From the NCBI GenBank assembly GCA_020355165.1, contig CP070661.1:3102601-3166600 (forward strand): 64,000 bases of DNA, given 5' to 3'. The notes beneath the pieces are model-generated. The model was given only the letters and a program-made list of their open reading frames with translations. It was not told the origin of the DNA and ran no database searches. The stretch is from Burkholderiales bacterium. Lineage in GTDB: Bacteria > Pseudomonadota > Gammaproteobacteria > Burkholderiales > Burkholderiaceae_F. Each line of letters starts with the position of its first letter. Positions within the stretch are counted from its first letter, which is position 1. Both the position numbers and the translations under genes were made by a program. Shown one piece after another: positions 17,091 through 26,566 of this stretch.

Positions 17091-17965
17091 GCCGTCTCTT
17101 CCTCGGCCTGCCGGCGCCGGCCAAGCTCAACCTGTTCCTTCATGTCACCGGCCGCCGTGCCGACGGCTATCACGAGTTGCAGAGCCTGATGGTGCCGATC
17201 GCGCTGGCCGACACGCTCGACTTCGAACTGCGCGGCGATGGCCGCATCGATCGCCGCGGCGACCTGGCCGGGCCGGCCGAACAGGACCTGTGCAGGCGCG
17301 CTGCCGAGCTGCTGCAGCAGGCGAGCGGCACCGCGCTCGGCGTCAGCATCGTGGTCGAGAAACGCATCCCTGCCGGCAGCGGGATGGGCGGCGGGTCCTC
17401 GGACGCCGCGACCACCCTGCTGGCACTGAACCGGCTGTGGCGGCTGGGCTGGCCCCGCGATCGGCTGGCGGCGCTGGCCCTGCAATTGGGCGCCGACGTG
17501 CCGTTCTTCCTCGGCCATGGACCGGCACTGGCCGAGGGCGTCGGCGAGCGGCTGACCCCGTTTCACGTTCGGCCCCGATGGTTTGCCGTTATTCACCCGC
17601 AAGTCTTTGTTTCTACAGCCGAAATCTTCTCGGCGCCGGAATTGACACGGTCGACGAAAGCGCTGACAATCGCGGACTTTTCTGCGTTGCGGGATAATTC
17701 GACGCACGGCGAAGCGGGGCTGTCGGCTGACCGGTTTGGCGCCAACGATCTGGAACCGGTGGTGCGGCGCCGTCACGCCGCGGTCGACGCCGCGATCGTT
17801 CATCTATCCCGGTACGGTCCGGCGCGGATGACCGGTTCAGGCTCGGCGGTGTTCTCGATGTTGTCGTCGGAAGGCGCAGCGCAGGAGGCAATACGCGATC
17901 TGCCGGCGGGCTGGCAAGGCTGGGCAGTCTGCAGCCTTGCCGAACATCCGCTGGCGGGGTGGTGA
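17087..17965 (+). CDS. ispE: 4-diphosphocytidyl-2-C-methyl-D-erythritol kinase IspE
   Basis: ATP-dependent kinase of the MEP isoprenoid pathway. The 292-residue GHMP kinase starts with PAPAKLNLFLHVTGRRADGY, has the ATP-binding Gly-rich loop PAGSGMGGGSSDAATTLL (about residues 94-111) and the C-terminal motif MTGSGSAVF. The ATGA overlap with lolB suggests coupling. Bases 17570-17720 are visibly less GC-rich than the rest and contain a perfect TTGACA (17642-17647), 17 bases before GACAAT, which might serve as an internal promoter for the tRNA and prs. Confidence 0.96.
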   Translation: MSRLFLGLPAPAKLNLFLHVTGRRADGYHELQSLMVPIALADTLDFELRGDGRIDRRGDLAGPAEQDLCRRAAELLQQASGTALGVSIVVEKRIPAGSGMGGGSSDAATTLLALNRLWRLGWPRDRLAALALQLGADVPFFLGHGPALAEGVGERLTPFHVRPRWFAVIHPQVFVSTAEIFSAPELTRSTKALTIADFSALRDNSTHGEAGLSADRFGANDLEPVVRRRHAAVDAAIVHLSRYGPARMTGSGSAVFSMLSSEGAAQEAIRDLPAGWQGWAVCSLAEHPLAGW

Positions 17966-18019
17966 GCGATCGCCGTGCCGCAGCGGGCGCGCCGGTTTCG
18001 GTTGCAGGGGGTTTCGCGC

Positions 18020-18096
18020 TGGGGAGTCGCCAAGCTGGTTAAGGCACCGGATTTTGATTCCGGCATTCGAGGGTTCGAATCCTTCCTCCCCAGCCA
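18020..18096 (+). tRNA. tRNA-Gln (anticodon TTG), CCA encoded
   Basis: A full cloverleaf can be drawn. The acceptor arm pairs TGGGGAG (18020-18026) with CTCCCCA (18086-18092), followed by discriminator G and encoded CCA. The anticodon arm CCGGA-TTTTGAT-TCCGG gives anticodon TTG. The T arm GAGGG-TTCGAAT-CCTTC contains the universal TTCGAAT loop. Length is 77 with CCA. Location between ispE and prs is conserved in Proteobacteria. Confidence 0.97.
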
Positions 18097-18240
18097 TTGA
18101 CACGACACCGCCAGCGGCGGCGCTGACGGCGCTGCAGCCGGCGAATCGGTTCTGCATCCCGCGCCGCGCGCCGGGCACGACGTGCAAGGACCGTACGCGC
18201 AGTTGAAGATATCGGGAGCCGCTGGCGCGGAGCCGGGGTG

Positions 18241-19224
18241 ATGAAGTCTTTCGAGGGCCGCAACATGGGACCGAAGGTGCCGGAGAACCTGATGGTCTTT
18301 TCGGGTAATGCCAACCCGAAGCTGGCCCTGGCGGTCGTGCAGCACCTGAACCTGCCGCTGGGCCGCGCGCAGGTGTCCCGCTTCTCCGACGGCGAAGTGA
18401 TGGTCGAGGTCAACGAGAACGTCCGCGGCAAGGACATCTTCTTGCTGCAGTCGACCTGCGCGCCGACCAACGACAACCTGATGGAACTGATGATCATGGT
18501 CGATGCGTTCAAACGCGCGTCGGCCGCACGCATCACCGCCGCGATCCCCTACTTCGGCTACGCCCGGCAGGACCGCCGGCCGCGCTCGGCGCGCGTGGCG
18601 ATCAGCGCCAAGGTGGTAGCCAACATGCTGCAGTCGGTCGGCGTGCACCGCGTGCTGACGATGGACCTGCACGCCGACCAGATCCAGGGCTTCTTCGACA
18701 TCCCGGTCGACAACATCTACGCCAGCCCGATCCTGCTCGGCGACCTGTGGAAGCACAACTACGAGAACCTGGTGGTGGTCTCGCCGGACGTCGGCGGCGT
18801 CGTGCGCGCCCGGGCGCTGGCCAAGCGGATGGAGGCCGACCTGGCGATCATCGACAAACGGCGGCCACGGGCCAACGTCGCCGAGGTCATGCACATCATC
18901 GGTGAGGTCGACGGCCGCACCTGCGTGATCATGGACGACATGGTCGACACCGCCAACACGCTGTGCCAGGCCGGCGACGCGCTGCGCGAGCACGGCGCGG
19001 TGAAGGTGATGGCGTACTGCACGCACCCGGTCCTTTCGGGCCGGGCGGTCGAGCGCATCAACGCCTCGGTGCTCGACGAGGTGGTCGTCACCGACACCAT
19101 TCCGCTCGCCGACCAGGCGGCGGTGAGCCCGAAGATCCGCCAGCTGTCGTGTGCGGCACTGCTGGCGGAAACGATTTCGCGCATTTCGCGCGATGACTCG
19201 GTGAGCAGCCTGTTCATCGATTGA
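18241..19224 (+). CDS. prs: Ribose-phosphate pyrophosphokinase Prs
   Basis: Makes PRPP from ribose 5-phosphate and ATP for nucleotide, His and Trp synthesis. The frame contains [39 protein letters not shown] (ATP loop), the metal-binding [18 protein letters not shown], and the PRPP loop [13 protein letters not shown]. The ATG at 18241 gives 327 residues, about 10 longer than E. coli Prs. A second ATG at 18265 ([14 protein letters not shown]) would match the usual length better, so the start is uncertain. tRNA-Gln precedes and rplY follows. Confidence 0.96.
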   Translation: MKSFEGRNMGPKVPENLMVFSGNANPKLALAVVQHLNLPLGRAQVSRFSDGEVMVEVNENVRGKDIFLLQSTCAPTNDNLMELMIMVDAFKRASAARITAAIPYFGYARQDRRPRSARVAISAKVVANMLQSVGVHRVLTMDLHADQIQGFFDIPVDNIYASPILLGDLWKHNYENLVVVSPDVGGVVRARALAKRMEADLAIIDKRRPRANVAEVMHIIGEVDGRTCVIMDDMVDTANTLCQAGDALREHGAVKVMAYCTHPVLSGRAVERINASVLDEVVVTDTIPLADQAAVSPKIRQLSCAALLAETISRISRDDSVSSLFID

Positions 19225-19275
19225 CAACGCCTGCAGTGGCTGGTCGCGGCCCGCAGGTCAATTCCGGAGAAGGCA

Positions 19276-19971
19276 ATGAAAGTCGTAGCAAACACACGTA
19301 AAGCGCAAGGCACGAGTGCGAGCCGCCGCCTGCGCCACGCCAACAAGGTGCCGGGGATCCTCTACGGCGGCAGCGGCGCACCGATCCCGATCGAGGTCGA
19401 CCACAACCCGCTGTTCCACTCCCTGCGCAGGGAAAAGTTCCACGCCTCCATCCTCGACATGGAACTCGACGGCAGGAGCGAGCAGGTGCTGCTGCGCGAC
19501 TTCGAGATGCACCCGTACCGGCCACTGGTGATGCACGTGGACTTCCAGCGCGTCTCGGCAGACAAGCCGATCCACGTACGGGTGCCGCTGCACTTCGTCG
19601 GCCAGGAGAACTCGCCGGCGGTGAAGCTCTCGAGCGCCCTCATCGGCCACGTGCTGCAGGAGGTCGACATCGCCTGCCTGCCGAAGGACCTGCCCGAGTT
19701 CATCGAGGTCGACCTGTCCGGCCTGACCGCGCAGGACACCATCAAGGTGCGCGAGCTGAGGATGCCCGCCGGGGTGACGCCGGTGCTCAAGGGCAAGGAA
19801 AATCCGGTCGTCGTGTCGGTGACGACGCAGGGCGCCCAGGTCGAGGAGGAGGAGGTGGCTGCCGCCGCCGCGCCGGCGGCGGTCGAAGTGCCGGCCACGG
19901 CGCAGAAGGCGCCGCCAGCCGCCGCCGCGCCCGCCGAGAAGAAGGGCGCGGACAAGGAGAAGAAGAAGTAG
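19276..19971 (+). CDS. rplY: 50S ribosomal protein L25/general stress protein Ctc
   Basis: 5S-rRNA-binding ribosomal protein of the long CTC type (231 residues): an N-terminal L25 domain (ASRRLRHANKVPGILYGGSG) and a C-terminal TL5-like domain (LPEFIEVDLSGLTAQDTIKV). The Ala-Pro-Lys-rich tail ends in DKEKKK. GGAGAAGG precedes the ATG. It lies 51 bases downstream of prs and is followed by a terminator at 19992-20026. Confidence 0.96.
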   Translation: MKVVANTRKAQGTSASRRLRHANKVPGILYGGSGAPIPIEVDHNPLFHSLRREKFHASILDMELDGRSEQVLLRDFEMHPYRPLVMHVDFQRVSADKPIHVRVPLHFVGQENSPAVKLSSALIGHVLQEVDIACLPKDLPEFIEVDLSGLTAQDTIKVRELRMPAGVTPVLKGKENPVVVSVTTQGAQVEEEEVAAAAAPAAVEVPATAQKAPPAAAAPAEKKGADKEKKK

Positions 19972-19991
19972 ACCGCCCCTGCTGCAAAATG

Positions 19992-20026
19992 CGGCCCGAC
20001 GACGGCGACGTCTCGGGCCGTTTTTT
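19992..20026 (+). terminator. Rho-independent terminator between rplY and pth
   Basis: The stem CGGCCCGA (19992-19999) pairs with TCGGGCCG (20013-20020) around a 13-base loop; six T follow at 20021-20026. It lies 21 bases after the rplY stop and only 19 bases before the pth start codon, so pth must rely on read-through or a promoter very close by. Confidence 0.75.
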
Positions 20027-20045
20027 CTGAGTCCCCCGCACCCCC

Positions 20046-20660
20046 TTGAATCCACACGACCCATCGATCCGGCTGATCGTCGGCCTCGGCAACGTCGGTG
20101 CCGAGTACGAGCGCACTCGGCACAACGCCGGCTTCTGGTTCGTCGATGCGGTGGCGCGCAAGGCGGGCGCCCGCTTCGCCGCCGAACGCAAGTTCCACGG
20201 CGAGGTGGCGCGGCTGCGCGACGGCGGCCGCGAGCTGTGGCTGCTGAAGCCGACTACCTACATGAACCGCTCCGGGCAGTCGGTGGTCGCCCTCGCCCTG
20301 TACTACCGGATCGTCCCGACCCAGATCCTCGTCGCGCACGACGAAGTCGACCTGCCGCCGGGCACGGTGAGGCTGAAGCGCGGCGGCGGTACCGCCGGCC
20401 ACAACGGCCTGAAGGACATCCAGGCCCGCCTGTCGACGCCGGACTTCTGGCGGCTGCGCATCGGCGTCGGCCACCCGCGCACGCTCGCGCTGACGCAGGA
20501 AGTGGCCGACTTCGTGCTGCACGGGCCGAGCCGCGAGCACGAGGCCGCGATCGACGAGTCGATCGGCCGCGCGCTGCAGGTCGTGCCGGCGCTGGTCGAG
20601 GGCCAGTTCGAGCGGGCAATGATGCAGCTGCACGCCGCGCCGAAGACGCCAGCGCCGTGA
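20046..20660 (+). CDS. pth: Peptidyl-tRNA hydrolase Pth
   Basis: Recycles peptidyl-tRNA released from stalled ribosomes. The 204-residue protein has [20 protein letters not shown], including the essential Asn of GLGN and the catalytic His of RHNAG. It also has [15 protein letters not shown] and the [20 protein letters not shown] segment with HNGLKDI. The only plausible start is TTG at 20046; no ATG or GTG lies near the conserved N-terminus and no clear Shine-Dalgarno is seen. The stop overlaps the next gene (GTGA). Confidence 0.95.
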   Translation: MNPHDPSIRLIVGLGNVGAEYERTRHNAGFWFVDAVARKAGARFAAERKFHGEVARLRDGGRELWLLKPTTYMNRSGQSVVALALYYRIVPTQILVAHDEVDLPPGTVRLKRGGGTAGHNGLKDIQARLSTPDFWRLRIGVGHPRTLALTQEVADFVLHGPSREHEAAIDESIGRALQVVPALVEGQFERAMMQLHAAPKTPAP

Positions 20661-21721
20661 ACGGCAATCGCTCGTTCGCCGTGCACGCCGGGGCGCGCGC
20701 GGCGGCCCACCTGCGCGCCGACGGCCTCGCGCCGTCGGACGTCCGCTGCGTGCCCGCGGCTGCCGGCGGGCCGAAGGGCCTGGCGCTGATACCGCTCGAC
20801 CGGCGGCTGTTCGATCCGGCGCACGGCTGGCTGCGCGAGGCGGCGCTCGAACTGGTCGGCGCCTCGATCGGCGCCTGGCGCATGGCGGCGGCGGCGATGC
20901 CCGAGCCGCTCGCCGCGCTCGACCGGCTGGCCAGCGCCTACGTCGGTCAGGCCTATTCGCGCCAGCCGACACCGCGCGAGGTCGCCGAACAGTGCCGCCG
21001 GCTGGCGCGGGCGGTGCTCGGCGACGCACACCGCATCGACACCCGGCCCGGCCGGGCGCTCAGCGTCGTCACTGCGCGGGCGCGCGGCTCCCTCGAAGGC
21101 GGCGGCACGCGCACTGCCTTCGCCCGCGCCGCGCTCGCCAACACGCTGTCTCGCTCGCGGCTGGCGGCGCACCTGCAGCGCGTCGTGTTCACCGCCGGCG
21201 GCTGCCGCTTCCCCGCTTCGTCCTTCGACCGCTTCGGCTTCGACCGGGTCACGCTGGATGCTCGCAACAGCGAGGACGCGCTGCTCGCCTCCGGCTCGAT
21301 CCCGCTGCTGTGCGAGCCGGTGCGCAACCCTTCCGGCGCCCCGCGCGGCGAATACTGGGACGGCGGCCTGATCGACTACCACCTGCTGCTGCCTTACGCG
21401 CAACTGCCGGGGCTGGTGCTGTATCCCCACTTCGCGCCGCACGTGACGGCGGGTTGGCTGGACAAGTTCCTGCCGTGGCGCAGGCACGCCGGCCCGCACC
21501 CGTGGCTCGACAATGTGCTGGTGGTCTCGCCCTCGCCGGCCATGCTCGCGCGGCTGCCGAACCGCAAGCTGCCCGACCGCAACGATTTCTACCGCTACGG
21601 GCCCGATCACGCCGGCCGGCAGCGCGATTGGCGGCGGGCGATGGCGGAGAGCGAGCGCTTTGCCGACGAGGTGATGCGCTGGCTCGAGCGACCCGATCCA
21701 TCGCTGGTGCGACCGCTGTAG
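20657..21721 (+). CDS. Patatin-like phospholipase-family protein
   Basis: A 354-residue protein with the features of a patatin acyl hydrolase. These are a Gly-rich oxyanion stretch [11 protein letters not shown], the nucleophile elbow GASIGAW (G-x-S-x-G, Ser about residue 75) and the DGG of the catalytic dyad in [10 protein letters not shown]. The oxyanion motif is GGPKG rather than the textbook GGxRG. No signal peptide is seen; substrate unknown. The GTG start overlaps the pth stop by 4 bases, so translation is probably coupled. Confidence 0.82.
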   Translation: MNGNRSFAVHAGARAAAHLRADGLAPSDVRCVPAAAGGPKGLALIPLDRRLFDPAHGWLREAALELVGASIGAWRMAAAAMPEPLAALDRLASAYVGQAYSRQPTPREVAEQCRRLARAVLGDAHRIDTRPGRALSVVTARARGSLEGGGTRTAFARAALANTLSRSRLAAHLQRVVFTAGGCRFPASSFDRFGFDRVTLDARNSEDALLASGSIPLLCEPVRNPSGAPRGEYWDGGLIDYHLLLPYAQLPGLVLYPHFAPHVTAGWLDKFLPWRRHAGPHPWLDNVLVVSPSPAMLARLPNRKLPDRNDFYRYGPDHAGRQRDWRRAMAESERFADEVMRWLERPDPSLVRPL

Positions 21722-22121
21722 GCCTGGTTGCCGCCGCGGCTCCTCGTCCCCCAGGGTCGGCCGCCGCGGCGGACGGCGCACGCGAGCGATGGCTGACCGG
21801 TCGAGCAACTGGGCGCGGCTTGACGCAGGTGAACCGGCTCCGGCTGCCGCGGGCGCACACTGTGCACAGCGAGTGACAGTCGGCCGCCGGTCGGATTCCG
21901 CAGGGGTGCCGACGACGGCATCGCCGCACCCGGAGCCGAGGCTTCCCAGCGGGCGCGGCTGATACCGGCGGCCCTGGCCTGTGCGCCGGCCGCCGCTTTG
22001 TTGGTCAACGGGAGCAGTCGCGTGCCCCGCCAGACTCATCGATCCTCACCAGGCCGGCCGGCCCGCTGCCCGGCCGTGCGCCGTGCGCTGCCCGCCGCCC
22101 GCAGGATCATCGGAGACGATC
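21722..22121. other. 400-base non-coding gap before fadD
   Basis: GC-rich spacer. I see no supported ORF, RNA gene, terminator with T-run or convincing promoter pair. A lone TTGACG at 21820-21825 has no matching -10 at the usual distance. The fadD promoter is presumably here. Confidence 0.5.
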
Positions 22122-23816
22122 ATGGACAGACTTCCTGAAGTGGCATTGAACCGTATCTGGCTGTCGCAGTATCCGCAGGGCATCCCCGCCGATGTCGACG
22201 TGACGGCGTACGCCTCGCTGAAGGAGATCCTCGAGCAGAGCTGCGAGCGCTTCGCCGGCCTTCCCGCCTACAGCAACATGGGCGTGGCGATGACCTACCG
22301 CGAACTCGACCAGGCGAGCCGCGCCTTTGGCGCCTACCTGCAGAAGGACGCCGGGCTGCAGCGCGGCGACCGGCTGGCGATCATGATGCCCAACCTGCTG
22401 CAGTACCCGATCGCGCTGTTCGGCGCGCTGCGGGCCGGCATCACGGTGGTCAACACCAATCCCCTGTACACCGCGCGCGAGCTGGAACACCAGCTGAAGG
22501 ACTCCGGCGCGGTGGCGATCGTCGTGCTGGAGAACTTCGCCGCCACGCTGCAGCAGGTGCTGCCGAGCAGCGCCGTGCGCACGGTGATCACCACGCAGGT
22601 CGGCGACCGGTTCCCGGCGGTCAAGCGCCTGCTGACCAACCTCGTCGTCAAGCACGTCAAGAAGATGGTGCCGCCGTGGAGCATCGACGGCACGACCGCC
22701 TTCAACGACGCGCTGGCGGCCGGCCGCGCGCGGACGCTCGACGAGGTCGCCTTGACGCGCGACGACCTCGCCTTCCTGCAGTACACCGGCGGCACCACCG
22801 GCGTGGCCAAGGGAGCGATGCTCACGCACGGCAACCTGGTCGCCAATCTGCAGCAAGTACACGCATGGATCGCGCGGGACTTCGTCGAGGGCAAGGAAGT
22901 CACCGTGATTCCGCTGCCGCTTTATCACATCTTCGCGCTGACCGCGAACATGGTGTTCATGAAGACCGGCGCGCATACGATCCTGATTACCAACCCGCGC
23001 GACATCCCGGCTTTCGTCAAGACGCTGAAGCACACTCCGTTCACGGCAATGATCGGAGTGAACACCCTTTACAACGCACTGTTGAACGCGCCGGGATTCG
23101 GCGAGGTGCCGCTGAAGCAGGCCAAGCTGTGCGCCGCCGGCGGCATGGCGGTGCAGCGCGCGGTGGCCGAGCGCTGGAAGGCGGCCACCGGCGTGCCGAT
23201 CGTCGAGGGCTACGGCCTGACCGAGACCTCGCCGATCGCGATCTGCAACACGCTCGCCATCAAGGACTGGACCGGCAACATCGGCGTGCCGATCCCGAGC
23301 ACCGAGGTGGCGATCCTCGACGAGCGCGGCGAGCGGGTGCCGCTCGGCGAGGTCGGCGAGATCTGCATCCGCGGGCCGCAGGTGATGAGGGGTTACTGGA
23401 ACCGGCCCGACGAGACGGCCAAGGTCTTCACCGCCGACGGCTGGTTGCGCAGCGGCGACATGGGTGTGATGGACGGCAACGGCAGCGTCAAGATCACCGA
23501 CCGCAAGAAGGACATGATCATCGTCTCCGGCTTCAACGTGTACCCGAACGAGATCGAGGACGTGGTGATGCTGCACCCCGGGGTGCTCGAGACCGCCGCG
23601 ATCGGCGCGCCCGACGAGAAGTCGGGCGAGGTGGTGAAGATCGTCGTCGTCAGGAAGGATCCCGGCCTGACCGAGCAGGACCTGCTCGCGCACTGCAGGA
23701 AGCACCTGACCGGCTACAAGGTGCCGAAGCTGGTCGAGTTCCGCGCCGAGCCGCTGCCGAAGACCAACATCGGCAAGATCCTGCGCCGCGAGCTGCGCGC
23801 GCCGAAGCCGGCCTGA
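22122..23816 (+). CDS. fadD: Long-chain fatty acid-CoA ligase FadD-type
   Basis: Activates fatty acids to acyl-CoA with ATP, at the inner face of the membrane. The 564-residue ANL-superfamily enzyme has the P-loop-like YTGGTTGVAKGAMLTHGN, the A5 motif GYGLTETSP, A7 WLRSGDMGVMDGNGSVKITD, A8 RKKDMIIVSGFNVYPNEIE, and the catalytic Lys in PKTNIGKILRREL. Length is almost the same as E. coli FadD (561). The ATG at 22122 has GGAGAC upstream. Substrate chain length cannot be read from the sequence. Confidence 0.92.
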   Translation: MDRLPEVALNRIWLSQYPQGIPADVDVTAYASLKEILEQSCERFAGLPAYSNMGVAMTYRELDQASRAFGAYLQKDAGLQRGDRLAIMMPNLLQYPIALFGALRAGITVVNTNPLYTARELEHQLKDSGAVAIVVLENFAATLQQVLPSSAVRTVITTQVGDRFPAVKRLLTNLVVKHVKKMVPPWSIDGTTAFNDALAAGRARTLDEVALTRDDLAFLQYTGGTTGVAKGAMLTHGNLVANLQQVHAWIARDFVEGKEVTVIPLPLYHIFALTANMVFMKTGAHTILITNPRDIPAFVKTLKHTPFTAMIGVNTLYNALLNAPGFGEVPLKQAKLCAAGGMAVQRAVAERWKAATGVPIVEGYGLTETSPIAICNTLAIKDWTGNIGVPIPSTEVAILDERGERVPLGEVGEICIRGPQVMRGYWNRPDETAKVFTADGWLRSGDMGVMDGNGSVKITDRKKDMIIVSGFNVYPNEIEDVVMLHPGVLETAAIGAPDEKSGEVVKIVVVRKDPGLTEQDLLAHCRKHLTGYKVPKLVEFRAEPLPKTNIGKILRRELRAPKPA

Positions 23817-23929
23817 GCCGGCGCGAGGCGGGCGGCGCGCGGCGACGCGCCGCCTGTGCATCGCATCGGCGGCGCGGCGAACTGGGATAATCGTCCGCTT
23901 TGCGCCGACCGGCGCGCGGGAAACGCTTC

Positions 23930-25024
23930 ATGTCCCTGAGATGCGGCATCGTCGGCCTGCCCAATGTCGGCAAGTCGACCCTGTTCAACGCGCTGACCAA
24001 GGCCGGCATCGCCGCCGAGAACTATCCCTTCTGCACCATCGAGCCGAACCTCGGCATCGTCGAGGTGCCCGACCCGCGGCTGGCGGCGCTGGCGGCGATC
24101 GCCAAGCCGGAGAAGGTGATCCCGGCGACGGTGGAGTTCGTCGACATCGCCGGCCTGGTGGCCGGCGCCAGCAAGGGCGAGGGTCTCGGCAACCAGTTCC
24201 TCGCCAACATCCGCGAGTGCGACGCGATCGCGCACATCGTCCGCTGCTTCGAGGACGAGAACGTGGTGCACGTCGCCGGCCGCGTCGACCCGGTTTCCGA
24301 CATCGAGGTGATCGACACCGAGCTGGCGCTGGCCGACCTGCAGACGGTCGACAAGCAGCTGGCCAGGTGGAGCAAGGTGGCCAAGGCCGGCGGCGACAAG
24401 GAGGCCAGGCGGCTGGTCGAGGCGCTGGAGAAGATCGCCCCGGCGCTCAACGAGGCCAGGCCGGTGCGCAGCGTCGAGCTGTACGAGGAGGAGAGGGCGG
24501 TGCTGCGCCCCCTGTTCCTGCTGACCGCCAAGCCGACCATGTACGTGGCCAACGTCGAGGAGCACGGTTTCGAGGGCAACCCGCTGCTGGACCGGGTGCG
24601 CGAGTACGCGGCGAAGGAGGGTGCGCCGGTGGTGGCGGTGTGCGCCAAGGTCGAGGCCGAGATCGCCGACCTGTCCGACGACGACAAGGAGGTGTTCCTG
24701 GCCGACATGGGGATGAGCGAGCCGGGGCTGAACCGGGTGATCCGCGCCGGCTACGAGCTGCTCGGCCTGCTCACCTACTTCACCGCCGGGCCGAAGGAGG
24801 TGCGGGCGTGGACGGTGGTCCAGGGCGCGACGGCGCCGCAGGCGGCCGGCGTGATCCACACCGACTTCGAGAAGGGCTTCATCCGCGCCGAGACCATCGC
24901 CTTCGACGACTACGTGCAGTGCCGGGGCGAGAACGGCGCCAGGGAGGCCGGCAAGATGCGGCTGGAAGGCAAGGACTACGTCGTGCGTGACGGCGACGTC
25001 ATGCACTTCCGCTTCAACGTCTGA
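23930..25024 (+). CDS. ychF: Redox-regulated ATPase YchF (Obg-like)
   Basis: Translation-associated P-loop protein of the OLA1/YchF family that prefers ATP. The 364-residue product has G1 [19 protein letters not shown], the G2/G3 region with YPFCTIEPN and [20 protein letters not shown], the altered G4 (NVEE), and a C-terminal TGS domain ending in [13 protein letters not shown]. The ATG at 23930 begins the canonical [14 protein letters not shown]. In many betaproteobacteria pth and ychF are adjacent; here the patatin-like gene and fadD lie between. Confidence 0.97.
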   Translation: MSLRCGIVGLPNVGKSTLFNALTKAGIAAENYPFCTIEPNLGIVEVPDPRLAALAAIAKPEKVIPATVEFVDIAGLVAGASKGEGLGNQFLANIRECDAIAHIVRCFEDENVVHVAGRVDPVSDIEVIDTELALADLQTVDKQLARWSKVAKAGGDKEARRLVEALEKIAPALNEARPVRSVELYEEERAVLRPLFLLTAKPTMYVANVEEHGFEGNPLLDRVREYAAKEGAPVVAVCAKVEAEIADLSDDDKEVFLADMGMSEPGLNRVIRAGYELLGLLTYFTAGPKEVRAWTVVQGATAPQAAGVIHTDFEKGFIRAETIAFDDYVQCRGENGAREAGKMRLEGKDYVVRDGDVMHFRFNV

Positions 25025-25132
25025 ACCGGCGCGCCGTCCCGCTGCCATGACGCCGGCCTGCCGACCCTTGCTGCGGCGCCTGCGCCGGGGCATGCTGCGC
25101 ACCGCCACGCCCAACCTGTCGAGAGCCTGCCC

Positions 25133-26566
25133 GTGAACGAAGCCGCCGCCCGCCGCACCGTGCTGGTCCGCGCCTTCGACCAGGAGCCCGCCTCCGACGT
25201 CTGGAGCGATGAAGATCGCGCCTGGGCCACGCAGGCCGCAGCCAAGGTGGAGGGCGAAGGCGCGACCGACGACGCCTTCATTGCGCGACGCGCCTCGCTT
25301 GCCCTGGAACGACTGGCCGCGCGCGAGAAGCGCGTGCCGCGGCTGCTGGCATCGGTCAGCTGGCCGGCGTGGATCGGCTGGCTGATCCCGCTGCTCGCCT
25401 TCGCCGCCGGCGCCGCCGCCGATTCGATCGGCGCCGGTCAGCGCGTCAACCTGCTGGCGCCGCCGCTGCTGGCACTGATGGTGTGGAACGTCTTCATCTA
25501 CCTGGCGATCCTCGTGCGCGGCACCTGGGGGCTCGTCGACGCGCGGGCGCGCGGCCTCGGTCCGATCGCGCGGCTGCTGGCGCGGCTCGCTCACGTCACC
25601 GGCGCTGCACCGAGGCGCGGCGGCAAGGCCGCCGCCGAGTTCTTCCGCGAGTGGATGCAGGTCAGCGCCGGGCTGACCGCGGCGCGCATCGGCCGCGTGC
25701 TTCACGCCTCGGCGGCGGCCTTCGCGCTCGGCGCGCTGGCGGCGCTTTATGTGCGTGGCATCGCCTTCGAGTACCGCGCCGGCTGGGAGAGCACCTTCCT
25801 CGAGGCGCCTGCGGTGCATGCGCTGCTCGACACCGTGCTCGGACCGGCGTCGGCGCTCACCGGTATCGCGCTGCCCGACCTCGACGGCTACGCCCGCCTG
25901 CGCTTTTCCGCCGGTGGCGGCGTGATCGCCGCACCGTGGCTGCACCTGTACGCGGTGACGGTGGGCCTGGTCGTCGTGCTGCCGCGGCTGCTGCTGGCGC
26001 TCGGCGACCGCTGGCTGGAAAAGCGCCGGACGGCGCGCTTCCCGCTGCCGCTGGAGGCGCCGTACTACCGGGCGCTGATCCGCGTGCTGCGCGAGGAGCC
26101 GGTCATCGCGCGCGTCGTGCCCTACAGCGTGCAGCTGTCACCGCAGGCAACGCTGAACCTGAGCTCGCTGTTCACCCAGGCGCTCGGCGCCCGCACCACC
26201 ATCAGCGTCGCCGCGGCGACGGCCTTCGGCGCCGAGGACGACATCGACCTGCAGCCAATCGTCGGCGACGCGACGCTGCTGGCCGGACTGTTCGCGCTCA
26301 CCGCCACGCCGGAAGCGGACAACCACGGCGCCTTCGTCGACAGGCTGCGTGCCGCGACGCAGGCGCACCAGCTCGTCGTGCTGGTCGACGAGTCGGCGTT
26401 CCGGCGCCAGTTCGGCGCGACGCCGCGACTCGACGAGCGGCGCGCGCTGTGGCGGGACTTCGCGGCCGAGCGCGGCGCGGCGGTCGTGTTCATCGATCTC
26501 GAGCAGCCCGACCTGCCGGCCGCCCGGCGGTCTCTGCAGGCGGCGCTGGCGAGCCCGGCCGCATGA
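25133..26566 (+). CDS. DUF2868 membrane protein
   Basis: A 477-residue protein with at least three or four membrane segments (SWPAWIGWLIPLLAFAAGAA, LLAPPLLALMVWNVFIYLAI, AAAFALGALAALYVRGIAF, LYAVTVGLVVVLPRLLLAL) and a soluble C-terminal domain. It is recognised as DUF2868 by its N-terminal EDRAWATQAA region and by linkage to a DUF3482 GTPase, whose start it overlaps by 4 bases (ATGA). The GTG start has GAGAG upstream. Function unknown; the pairing suggests a membrane receptor or effector for the GTPase. Confidence 0.8.
   Translation: MNEAAARRTVLVRAFDQEPASDVWSDEDRAWATQAAAKVEGEGATDDAFIARRASLALERLAAREKRVPRLLASVSWPAWIGWLIPLLAFAAGAAADSIGAGQRVNLLAPPLLALMVWNVFIYLAILVRGTWGLVDARARGLGPIARLLARLAHVTGAAPRRGGKAAAEFFREWMQVSAGLTAARIGRVLHASAAAFALGALAALYVRGIAFEYRAGWESTFLEAPAVHALLDTVLGPASALTGIALPDLDGYARLRFSAGGGVIAAPWLHLYAVTVGLVVVLPRLLLALGDRWLEKRRTARFPLPLEAPYYRALIRVLREEPVIARVVPYSVQLSPQATLNLSSLFTQALGARTTISVAAATAFGAEDDIDLQPIVGDATLLAGLFALTATPEADNHGAFVDRLRAATQAHQLVVLVDESAFRRQFGATPRLDERRALWRDFAAERGAAVVFIDLEQPDLPAARRSLQAALASPAA

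Noticed and set aside
20237-21721. A single 494-residue protein starting inside pth
   Set aside because: The N-terminal part is a shifted frame of pth; the patatin domain has its own GTG start at 20657.
23714-25945. A 743-codon minus-strand frame covering ychF and part of the DUF2868 gene
   Set aside because: Antisense artefact. YchF G-motifs on the plus strand are complete.
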